Of a stretch of DNA of 64,000 bases, positions 1 to 7,600 are shown one piece after another. Within the stretch, counting starts at the first letter, position 1; each line of letters starts with the position of its first letter. The notes under the pieces were generated by a model that was given only the letters and a program-made list of their open reading frames with translations, had not been told where the DNA came from and did no database searches. The stretch covers positions 1-64,000 of the forward strand of contig NZ_VOLT01000009.1 of assembly GCF_007954275.1 (NCBI RefSeq). The letters are read 5' to 3'. Source of the stretch: Colwellia demingiae. GTDB lineage: Bacteria > Pseudomonadota > Gammaproteobacteria > Enterobacterales > Alteromonadaceae. A program made the position numbers and the translations under genes.

Positions 1-1
1 G

Positions 2-91
2 AAAACCAATACACCCTACGACGAATCAAAATATTTAAAGGCATTAAAACGAAGAGGCTCGCCACTGTTAAAATTTGCGGTAAATAGCTAA
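2..91 (+). CDS. 3' end of an unidentified gene (partial)
   Basis: An open frame enters from the left edge and ends with TAA after 29 residues. The peptide is basic and contains the stretch RRGSPLLKF. I do not recognise the family. A transposase tail is possible, because the neighbouring attC-like core at 123-133 has no visible partner arm, but nothing here proves it. It is convergent with the minus-strand cassette gene that ends at 132. Confidence 0.35.
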   Translation, partial: KTNTPYDESKYLKALKRRGSPLLKFAVNS

Positions 92-122
92 TTTAAACTT
101 GTTGTCCACCTCAGGGCGTGTT

Positions 123-133
123 GTTATAGGTTT
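123..133 (-). other. attC R''-type core, rest of site not visible
   Basis: On the minus strand this 11-mer is the exact complement of the core at 419-429 that opens the same cassette, as expected for the two ends of one gene cassette. It overlaps the stop codon of the cassette gene. The matching outer arm of this attC is not found in positions 1-122, so the site is either long and continues outside the window or was interrupted. Confidence 0.5.
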
Positions 134-401
134 AATCACCTGTTTTTTTGTACCCTTCACACGGAATACCGTCATTATCACCGTCCATTTTGGTATTAGG
201 ACAATGCTTAATAAAATACTTAGCTTCATCATAGGATCTCATTTGAGAACAATGTTGCCTACCATCACATTTAAACATCAGCTTCTTTTTTTCTTTATTT
301 ATAGCATATTTTTTAGAATCATTATTAGATCCCTGTTTAGCAAAACTATCTGAGGAAATTAATAAAAAAACAAGTATTAAAATTGGGGATAAAATCTTCA
401 A
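132..401 (-). CDS. Excalibur calcium-binding-like small exported protein (cassette gene)
   Basis: This 89-residue protein has a hydrophobic N-terminal signal peptide (LSPILILVFLLISS then SDSFA). The C-terminal half contains CDGRQHC and ends with DGDNDGIPCE, the signature of the Excalibur extracellular calcium-binding domain (known family: DxDxDGxxCE, paired cysteines). The cysteines are consistent with an exported, disulphide-bonded protein. I chose the TTG at 401 because AAGGA lies 9 bases upstream; a TTG at 410 is also in frame but sits directly on that ribosome-binding site. The gene is the body of an integron cassette whose boundary cores are at 123-133 and 419-429. The family call is good; the function of a stand-alone Excalibur protein is not known. 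Confidence 0.75.
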   Translation of the reverse strand: MKILSPILILVFLLISSDSFAKQGSNNDSKKYAINKEKKKLMFKCDGRQHCSQMRSYDEAKYFIKHCPNTKMDGDNDGIPCEGYKKTGD

Positions 402-418
402 TGTACACAATCCTTATG

Positions 419-526
419 AAACCTATAACGCCCACGTTAAGGGGCTAAAAATTTGTTTGCTAAAATGTTGAGGAACGAAAGCAGTCAACTGTATTTTTTC
501 CTGCTTTAACAGCTTGTTAAGTTACT
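419..526 (-). other. attC recombination site 1
   Basis: The 108-base imperfect palindrome lies between two cassette genes. Read on the minus strand it starts with the core AGTAACTTAAC (516-526), whose complement opens the upstream-side cassette at 1009-1019. It contains a central CGTTCCTC also found in site 2, and ends GGGCGTTATAGG. The GGCGTTA end is typical of integron attC sites, where IntI cuts after the G of GTT. The first core overlaps the stop codon of the gene ending at 525. Confidence 0.85.
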
Positions 527-998
527 ACTTAGCAAATAGCTTTAATTTACTTGCAAAATAATAGTAATAAACAACGATTAAAATACTGGTAAGTGAAACA
601 TCTACAATTGTTGTTTGATATGTTTCGCTTTCTTCTAAATATAAAGAATCAATAAAAATAGCGTCAATTACTCCCCAGAAAATACCAATTACAAGTGTCA
701 AAACGATTAAGCGAACAGTGATAGGTAAACCTAAAGTTACAAATCTAAGAATAAAATCTTTATCATCAGTCGATTTATTAACTTTATAACAGTAAACAAC
801 TCCAATAATTGTCATTAAACTCATAATTACAGTATTTATAGCGTCATAGAATCCATACTCTAAACCTACAGTTAAAAGCGGGTCTGTAGCTAAAGTCATA
901 AGAATGCCATAAGTTAAAAAATACTTTAATTGTTCCTTTTGACTTAAACTTTCAGATTTTAATTGTTCGATTAATGGTGATACTTTCCAAATATACAT
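525..998 (-). CDS. Hypothetical membrane protein (cassette gene)
   Basis: The 157-residue protein has about four hydrophobic segments: roughly residues 27-47 (YFLTYGILMTLATDPLLTVG), 55-72, 88-115 and 132-150. The N-terminus is hydrophilic (SPLIEQLKSESLSQKEQLK). No family is recognised. The ATG at 998 follows AAGGAAGG closely. The gene fills a cassette bounded by attC cores at 516-526 and 1009-1019, so it has probably moved by integrase-mediated recombination, and its product is expected to sit in the inner membrane. Like most sedentary-integron cassette products its function cannot be read from the sequence. Confidence 0.7.
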   Translation of the reverse strand: MYIWKVSPLIEQLKSESLSQKEQLKYFLTYGILMTLATDPLLTVGLEYGFYDAINTVIMSLMTIIGVVYCYKVNKSTDDKDFILRFVTLGLPITVRLIVLTLVIGIFWGVIDAIFIDSLYLEESETYQTTIVDVSLTSILIVVYYYYFASKLKLFAK

Positions 999-1008
999 AA
1001 CCTTCCTT

Positions 1009-1115
1009 AGTAACTTAACGCCTTACTAAGCGGCGCGAAATAGTTGGCTAAAATGTGCGAGGAACGAGTGCTAGCCAACTGTTTAGCGTCCGTTAGAGTA
1101 ACTTGTTATGAGTTT
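1009..1115 (-). other. attC recombination site 2
   Basis: The 107-base imperfect palindrome separates the cassettes at 525-998 and 1114-1971. On the minus strand it opens with AAACTCATAAC (1105-1115), the exact complement of the 1992-2002 cassette start, and closes with GGCGTTAAGTTACT. Inner arms CAGTTGGCTA and TAGCCAACT can pair, and the central CGTTCCTC is shared with site 1. It shows all the features expected of a folded single-strand attC substrate. Confidence 0.87.
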
Positions 1116-1971
1116 ACACTACTAAACCATCATTAATTGCCGTAGACAAATAAGCCAGTTTAGAATTATGTGCGGCTGGCTGGAATGTACTAGTAGCTTT
1201 TGAAGTAACCTTAATTGTAGAAATTATTGCCCCCGCAATTGTAGCTAGGGGAATATCCATACCAAGAGCAAAAAAATCAATTAATGAACCAGATGCCATC
1301 CCAATAGCAATATCTTTACCACTTAAATTTAATTCAGTGGATAAATCGAATTTTCTTGTTTTTGTAAACTTTTCAGCTGTTACCACAGTCAAGTCTGAAA
1401 TAACGCTAGCTAACTCAGACATTGACTTTTTGGCAGCCAATTCTGAATCTGGGGCAGTAAGCACAAGTTCATATAATGAATCTAAATGATTATGAAGATT
1501 TTTTAATTCATCTTTTCGGTTTTCTTTAAATTCTAAAATTTCATATATGTTGGTGTCTTTGTCGGGCACAGGTAAAATAGAAGCCAAATCAACTCTTATT
1601 ATGTTTCGTCTTTGGTTGTAGCCGTTAGGAAAAGAACACTCACTTCCTAATTGGTGTATCACCCAGTCAACAGACTTATCTTTAACTAACTCCTTTGCCA
1701 CTAGACTTTGACAAGACAAAATTGCATCTGTGACTTGGTCACCACCAAAACTTCCAGAGAAACCAACTTTAGGTCTTTCGATCGCTCCTGATTGAATTAA
1801 TATATCCTCATCGGGAAGACCAATATAAACAAGATTATTACCTGGGATAACAACTTTATCCCAATACATAATATAATAACGTAGTTCCTCAGGTGAAAGG
1901 CTACGTTCCATTTTAAATCCCTGCGGAAGTCTTTGAATGATTCCCGGGGAAGCTATAACACCTCTATCCAA
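1114..1971 (-). CDS. Hypothetical protein, possibly DUF6236-like (cassette gene)
   Basis: This 285-residue protein starts with RGVIASPGIIQR and continues into SPEELRYYIMYWDKVVIPG, which resembles the start of DUF6236-type proteins; that assignment is tentative. A mildly hydrophobic Gly/Ala-rich stretch near residues 218-252 could be membrane-associated. The gene begins at TTG 1971, with GGAG 7 bases upstream; no ATG fits better. It is the largest cassette in the array and the one nearest pfaE. Its 5' boundary core (1992-2002) is not preceded by an attC-like GGCG arm, so it may have been the first cassette after attI. Function unknown. Confidence 0.65.
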   Translation of the reverse strand: MDRGVIASPGIIQRLPQGFKMERSLSPEELRYYIMYWDKVVIPGNNLVYIGLPDEDILIQSGAIERPKVGFSGSFGGDQVTDAILSCQSLVAKELVKDKSVDWVIHQLGSECSFPNGYNQRRNIIRVDLASILPVPDKDTNIYEILEFKENRKDELKNLHNHLDSLYELVLTAPDSELAAKKSMSELASVISDLTVVTAEKFTKTRKFDLSTELNLSGKDIAIGMASGSLIDFFALGMDIPLATIAGAIISTIKVTSKATSTFQPAAHNSKLAYLSTAINDGLVV

Positions 1972-1991
1972 ATTTGTACTCCAACCTTGAG

Positions 1992-2002
1992 AAACTCATA
2001 AC
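1992..2002 (-). other. Cassette boundary core, possible attI remnant
   Basis: Minus-strand GTTATGAGTTT is the exact complement of the R''-type core of attC site 2, so it marks the leading end of the 1114-1971 cassette. The bases before it (AAACT on the minus strand) lack the GGC of an attC end. This fits an attI or attI remnant. No integrase gene follows in 2003-2409. Confidence 0.5.
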
Positions 2003-2279
2003 AGTTTAATATGAGGCAAAATTCCTTCTTTCTACAAGCTGGGGAAAATCGTCCATAATTTTATAATGAGCAGAGACTACTTGAATGTTATCTATAGATC
2101 AATGAGTTAAAAATACTGAGCTAAGTGGTCGATGTGTGAAAGGCGGCATTATTCCTGCTTTGTCGTGGAAAGAAGGCATTAAGGTGGATTGTATAAAAAC
2201 ACAGATATTTCAAAATAAAGAGTAAGACTATTTTATTATTAAAATTACTTTTATTAAACTCATTTAGTCACTTAAATAA
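2003..2279. other. Intergenic stretch between integron array and pfaE
   Basis: No convincing gene is present. The short open frame around 2136-2225 has no family resemblance. If an integrase gene once lay here, no recognisable part remains. Confidence 0.4.
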
Positions 2280-2311
2280 AAAACGCGACGTAGTTGCCTA
2301 AGTCGCGTTTT
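2280..2311. terminator. Bidirectional hairpin terminator downstream of pfaE
   Basis: A perfect 10-bp stem, AAAACGCGAC / GTCGCGTTTT, encloses a 12-base loop and is flanked by A and T runs. It lies about 100 bases past the pfaE stop and can act in either direction, separating the pfa locus from the integron array. Confidence 0.75.
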
Positions 2312-2409
2312 ATCTAAATCTTAATTAACTATTGTGCGGTTAAAATATGGCAAGCATGCGTTGCATTGATTTGTTTTTCCTACGCACAACAAACTTAATA
2401 AAAGTAGTT

Positions 2410-3258
2410 TTAGATTTCCTGATAACCAAGCAAGGGTAGGGTATTGAAAAAACGTAATTGGTAGTCAGTTTTTTGATTATCACTTTTTGTTCTTAATGAT
2501 AAAGCGATACGGTGTTCTTGTTTTTCATCAATGGCAGCAGTTGGGTAAACTAACCAGCTACGCCAAATTTGTGGTTCATCTACTCTGTGCTCAGCAAAGC
2601 TTAAGTTAATGTCCTGTTTGATAGTAAATAGATCATTATGATTATGCTCTGTATCGTTAATTTCAAAACTAAAATCAGCGAGCGGTATCGCTAAACCTAA
2701 ACCCCAAGCTTTAATATAAGACTCTTTTAATGTCCAATAATCAAAAAAGCGATTACGTTGTTGTGCTTCTGGCAGTGCGAAAAGTTCATCTATTTCTTTA
2801 GATGAAAAATAACGTTCAGCAATCGCTAATACATTATTATTGCGGCCGGTGTTTTCAACATCACAACCGATATCATCTTCAAGCGTTACTGCGCAGATAA
2901 TAAGATTTTTTGTATGGCTGATGTTAAAACGTAGCGGTAGTGGGCAATTAATCACTTCAGGTTTATCTTTATTACCTTTTTCAAACTGCCAATCTTGCGG
3001 TGCTACATCAGCATAATAAGATAATAAATCGCGTATGAAAGCACGAGTAATCAAGGCATCGTGTCTATCTTTAGCAAACTTATATCGTTGCTGTTTGGCC
3101 AACTCGGTAGCCGTGAGTAATGTTGAATAAGTTGATAATAGCTCATCATTACCGAGTAACTCCTCCGGTTTGGTCACCCATATATGAATTTCATTGGTAG
3201 CAAGGTCGAGCTTTTCTTTTGTTCGAGTGGAAAGTTCAGATTGAGAAAAAGAGGTCAT
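2410..3258 (-). CDS. pfaE: 4'-phosphopantetheinyl transferase PfaE
   Basis: PfaE transfers the 4'-phosphopantetheine arm of coenzyme A to the serine of each ACP domain of PfaA, which the PUFA synthase needs for activity. The 282-residue protein carries the Sfp/EntD-type motifs in order: LRFNISHTKN near residue 110, the magnesium site IGCDVENTGR near 130, RYFSSKEI near 148, and WTLKESYIKAWG near 175 (known WxxKEA/SxxKxxG motif). Length fits Sfp-type enzymes. It is divergent from pfaR across a 461-base gap. Divergent pfaE next to the pfa operon is known in several marine gammaproteobacteria, and here all five pfa functions lie within 22 kb. Confident. Confidence 0.95.
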   Translation of the reverse strand: MTSFSQSELSTRTKEKLDLATNEIHIWVTKPEELLGNDELLSTYSTLLTATELAKQQRYKFAKDRHDALITRAFIRDLLSYYADVAPQDWQFEKGNKDKPEVINCPLPLRFNISHTKNLIICAVTLEDDIGCDVENTGRNNNVLAIAERYFSSKEIDELFALPEAQQRNRFFDYWTLKESYIKAWGLGLAIPLADFSFEINDTEHNHNDLFTIKQDINLSFAEHRVDEPQIWRSWLVYPTAAIDEKQEHRIALSLRTKSDNQKTDYQLRFFNTLPLLGYQEI

Positions 3259-3719
3259 AAAAGTATCGGTAGCTTGTGTTGTTGATTTATTGCGTTATTC
3301 ACCTGGTGAGACGATATTTTATCATAAACAGTACAGAGGGTAATTCGTTTTTATGAGTTTTTTTAAGTTGTTTGATATAGCGCAAACCCGCTGTTTGTCA
3401 TTAGTGATAGTAATTTATACTAACTCTTTCGTAATAGAACCGATTTATAGAAAACTGGTGGAACAGTTCAGCTCATACCTTAGTCTATAAATTAGAAAAG
3501 CTTGTATCGGGTGATTGTATTGGATTTGAAACGTGTGTATATTAGCCGCGTTAAGTGGTTTATAAACGCTTTATGCTGCGTTATTGATTTCGACAATAGA
3601 ATAACTATTCTCTTCAATCAATGCCTTGCCTAAAGGCGTTTCTAGTTCCAGCTGAATCCTGCATCTTCAAGTAGAACGGGTATAATACTCTGGATAAAAT
3701 GTACGAATAAAATAGATGG
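3259..3719. promoter_or_regulatory. Divergent pfaE/pfaR control region
   Basis: The 461 bases between the two divergent starts must hold both promoters and any PfaR site. A TATAAT at 3680-3685 lies 34 bases before the pfaR ATG and is the best visible -10 candidate, without a clear -35. It sits in the tail of a dispersed repeat (3625-3685) that recurs near 27.74-27.80 kb. I see no other gene. Confidence 0.45.
3625..3685 (+). repeat. Dispersed intergenic repeat, copy 1
   Basis: The stretch from CTTGCCTAAAGGCGTTTCTA to the end of GGGTATA closely matches 27738-27798 (shared TGCCTAAAGGC, TTCCAGCTGAAT, CTGCAT, TTCAAG, CGGGTATA). Both copies are intergenic. This copy ends in the likely pfaR -10 hexamer. 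Confidence 0.75.
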
Positions 3720-4613
3720 ATGAAAATGATCAAGCAACCAAAAACTGCATCTACTCAACACGCTAACGCAACCACTACGCCAGAGATGAGAGCATTCATC
3801 CATGAATCTGACCTACCCACGGCTGTGCTTGCACGCTTATTAAAGGTTTCAGAATCTACCATCCGTAAATGGCGTAAACGAGCATCCCTTGCTGATGCGT
3901 CTAACGTACCAAAACAACTAAATACCACCTTAAGTGAAGCACAAGAGTATGTTGTGGTTGAGCTTAGAACACGCTTATTACTATCTCTTGATGAATTACT
4001 TGTGGTGTGTAAATTATTTATTAACGCCAGTGTCTCGCGTGCAGGCCTACAACGATGTCTAAAACGTCATGGTGTTTCTCGTCTTGCTGATATGGAAGTT
4101 GATGCGGAAGGTAATGGTGAGAGCAATGATGAAGATGAAACCACATCTCCTGAAGCTACAACAGTGCAAGTATTGCTAGAAGATACCCAAGCACATCAGC
4201 AACTCATTTCAGATCTTTCCCCAAAAGCAATGCGTGAAGTGTTAAACCGCGATAACGATTTGAGTGAAGATCAAGTGGTGCAAGTAAAAGTCACCCAAAT
4301 ACCTAATTTTTCAGACAGTTCTAAAGAACAACAATGTAAACGTCGTTTATTAATCGCCAATGATCCTAAGTCAGGTTGGGTCTACGTTGATATTTACGAT
4401 GGTAATGAAAGTGAAGCCGCTAGCCGTTATATGAGCTACGTACTCACCAAAGCCCCTTTTCATATCCGCCGAATTTTAGCGGGAAATTATAATGAATTTT
4501 TAAGTCGTTTTCGTTTATTAAATGAAAGTCCTGATGAGGCAACAACATTGTTCTCATCAAAAAACTTTCACGGTAGTGATACCAAAACGGATAACGAAGA
4601 TGCAAGCAAATAA
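3720..4613 (+). CDS. pfaR: PfaR-type transcriptional regulator of the pfa operon
   Basis: The 297-residue protein has an N-terminal helix-turn-helix (residues about 20-55, LARLLKVSESTIRKWRKR) and a second winged or HTH-like segment (about 75-125, ELLVVCKLFINASVSRAGLQR), the arrangement of transposase-derived DNA-binding proteins. PfaR of Shewanella and relatives is known as an activator placed just upstream of pfaA. The middle is acidic (residues 130-150), followed by a C-terminal domain without a clear family. Translation may start at 3720 or at the in-frame ATG at 3726. The stop is only 19 bases from the pfaA start, so the two genes are probably co-transcribed, implying autoregulation (inference). 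Confidence 0.85.
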   Translation: MKMIKQPKTASTQHANATTTPEMRAFIHESDLPTAVLARLLKVSESTIRKWRKRASLADASNVPKQLNTTLSEAQEYVVVELRTRLLLSLDELLVVCKLFINASVSRAGLQRCLKRHGVSRLADMEVDAEGNGESNDEDETTSPEATTVQVLLEDTQAHQQLISDLSPKAMREVLNRDNDLSEDQVVQVKVTQIPNFSDSSKEQQCKRRLLIANDPKSGWVYVDIYDGNESEAASRYMSYVLTKAPFHIRRILAGNYNEFLSRFRLLNESPDEATTLFSSKNFHGSDTKTDNEDASK

Positions 4614-4632
4614 CAACTTTAGAGAAACCATA

Positions 4633-7600
4633 ATGGCTAAAAAACAAAGCACATCTAATAACCCTGTAACGAATGAAGCAGACGAAAAAGCGTTTAATTC
4701 ACGTTTACAAGAATGTCCTATTGCCATTGTTGGCATGGCGTCTATCTTTGCTGATGCAAAGAACTTAGAAAACTATTGGGACAACATTTTTGAATCAGTT
4801 GATGCAATTAAAGATGTACCCAGTGACCGTTGGGCAAAGGATGATTATTACTCTAGCGATCCAAAAGAGGCAGATAAAACCTATTGTAAACGTGGTGGTT
4901 TCTTACCTGAGATAGACTTCGATCCAATGGAATTTGGTTTGCCACCAAACATTTTAGAGTTAACTGATATTGCTCAGTTATTGTCTTTAGTGGTTGCACG
5001 TGAAGTATTAAACGATGCAGGTATTGGTGATGGGTCTGGTTACGATCGTGACAAAGTAGGTATTACGTTAGGTGTAGGTGGTGGACAGAAACAAATTTCT
5101 CCATTAACTTCTCGCTTGCAAGGCCCAGTATTAGAGAAAGTGTTAAAAGCGTCAGGTGTTGAAGAAGCTGATCGCGCTATGATCATTGAAAAGTTCAAAA
5201 AGGCCTATATCGGTTGGGAAGAAAACTCATTCCCAGGCATGTTAGGCAATGTTATTTCTGGTCGTATTGCTAACCGTTTTGATTTTGGTGGTACTAACTG
5301 TGTTGTTGATGCTGCTTGTGCAGGCTCGCTTGCTGCAATAAAACTGGCGATTTCTGATTTACTTGAGCACAGATCTGAAGTAATGATCTCTGGTGGCGTT
5401 TGTTGTGACAATTCACCATTTATGTATATGTCATTTTCAAAAACGCCTGCTTTTACAACAGGTGAAGACATCCGCCCATTTGATAATGATTCAAAAGGTA
5501 TGATGATTGGTGAAGGCATCGGTATGATGGCTTTCAAGCGTTTGGAAGATGCTGAACGTGATGGTGATAAAGTTTACGCCGTACTTAAAGGTATTGGTAC
5601 TTCAAGCGATGGTCGCTTTAAGTCAATTTATGCGCCACGCCCAGATGGTCAAGCTAAAGCGTTAAAGCGTGCTTATGAAGATGCAGGTTTTGATCCAAAA
5701 AGCTGTGGCATGATTGAAGCGCATGGTACTGGCACTAAAGCAGGTGACGCAGCAGAATTTGGCGGCTTAGTTAAACACTTCTCTCAAGATAACGAACAAA
5801 AGCAACATATCGCTTTAGGCTCTGTTAAGTCTCAAATTGGTCACGCTAAAGCGGCCGCTGGCGCAGCAGGTATGATAAAAGCGGTATTAGCCCTTCATCA
5901 TAAAGTGCTACCAGCAACACTACATATCGACCAGCCTAATACCTCGTTAGACATTGAAAACAGTCCAATGTATTTAAATAGCGAAACACGTCCTTGGATG
6001 GCACGTGAAGATGGTTTACCACGTCGCGCAGGTGTCAGTTCGTTTGGTTTTGGTGGTACTAACTACCACATGGTATTAGAAGAATACTCGCCAAAAGCAC
6101 AAGGTCAGTATCGCTTAAATGCAGTGCCACAAACACTTTTAGTTACAGCGGCTAACGAACAAGCATTAGTGAGTTCATTAACGGATTGGAAAACTAAATT
6201 AAGTGTTAAAGCAGATGATCAACCCTACGCTTTTAACGCCTTAGTTGTTGAAAACACTTTAACGACACCTGCGGTTGATTTAGCTCGCTGTGGTTTTGTT
6301 GCAAAAAATGCTGATGAAGCAATCAAAATGATTGAAGGTGCTTTGAAGCAATTTCAAGCCAAATCAGGTAGTGCCGTTCCTTGTGAAGAATGGTCAGTGC
6401 CAACGGGTATTTATTACCGTAAGTCTGGCTTGTCAGTTAGCGGAAAAGTGGTTGCGTTATTCTCTGGTCAAGGCTCACAATACGTAAATATGGGCCGCGA
6501 GCTTGCTTGTAACTTCCCAAGCGTAATGCAAGCTGCTGCAGATATGGATAGTGAGTTTACACAAGCAGGTTTAGGTCAATTAACCCCGACAACGTATCCA
6601 ATTCCTGTATTTAGTGATGATGCACGTAAAGCGCAAGATGAAGTTTTACGTTTAACCCAACACGCACAACCTGCAATTGGCACCTTAAGTGTTGGTCTAT
6701 ATAAAGCGTTTACTAATGCCGGTTTTAAGGCAGACTTTACTGCGGGGCATAGCTTTGGTGAATTAACCGCTCTTTGGGCTGCTGGTGTAGTAAGTGATAG
6801 TGACTATATGATGTTAGCACGTAGTCGTGGTCAAGCAATGGCAGCACCTACAGGTGAGGCTGCAGAAGGGTTCGATGCGGGCACTATGATTGCCGTTGTC
6901 GGAAGTCCAACTGATATTGCTAATGATATTAAAGACATCAAAGATATCTCTATTGCAAACTACAACTCTAATAACCAAGTAGTTGTTGCCGGTGTAAGCA
7001 CTCAAATAGCAATCGCTATCGATGAGCTGAAAGGCAAAGGCTATAAAGTCGTACCATTACCAGTGTCTGCCGCGTTCCATACGCCACTTGTGGGCCATGC
7101 TCAAAAACCATTTAGCGATGCTATCGATAACGCTAAATTTAATAAGCCTCTTGTACCTGTTTATTCAAATGGCACGGCAAAAGCGCATTCAAATAAAGCT
7201 GCGGATATTAAAAAATCACTGAAAAACCATATTTTGGAGTCAGTGCACTTTAACGAAGAAATTGACAATATTTACGCTGATGGCGGACGAGTATTTGTTG
7301 AATTCGGTCCTAAAAATGTATTAACCAAGCTTGTTGAAAATATCTTAAAAGATAAAGAAGACGTTGTTGCTATTGCCGTAAATGCTAATCCAAAGAAATC
7401 GGCTGATATGCAAATGCGTCAAGCGGCAGTGCAAATGGCGGTACTTGGTTTAGAGCTTACAGAGATTGACCCGTATTCAGCAGTTAAGCGTCCATTATCT
7501 GCACCTAAAATGTCACCACTAGCAATGAAGCTAACTGGCGCATCTTATGTTAGCCCTAAAACTAAAAAAGCATTTGATGATGCACTAAATGACGGCTGGA

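Noticed and set aside
419-1115. CRISPR array (two similar spaced palindromes)
   Set aside because: The units are over 100 bases long, enclose genes and show attC-type cores; there are no short spacers or cas genes.
4522-4632. An open frame extends pfaA 37 codons upstream of the chosen start
   Set aside because: It overlaps pfaR in another frame and reads as shadow sequence; the MAKKQST start at 4633 matches the usual PfaA opening and lies after the pfaR stop.
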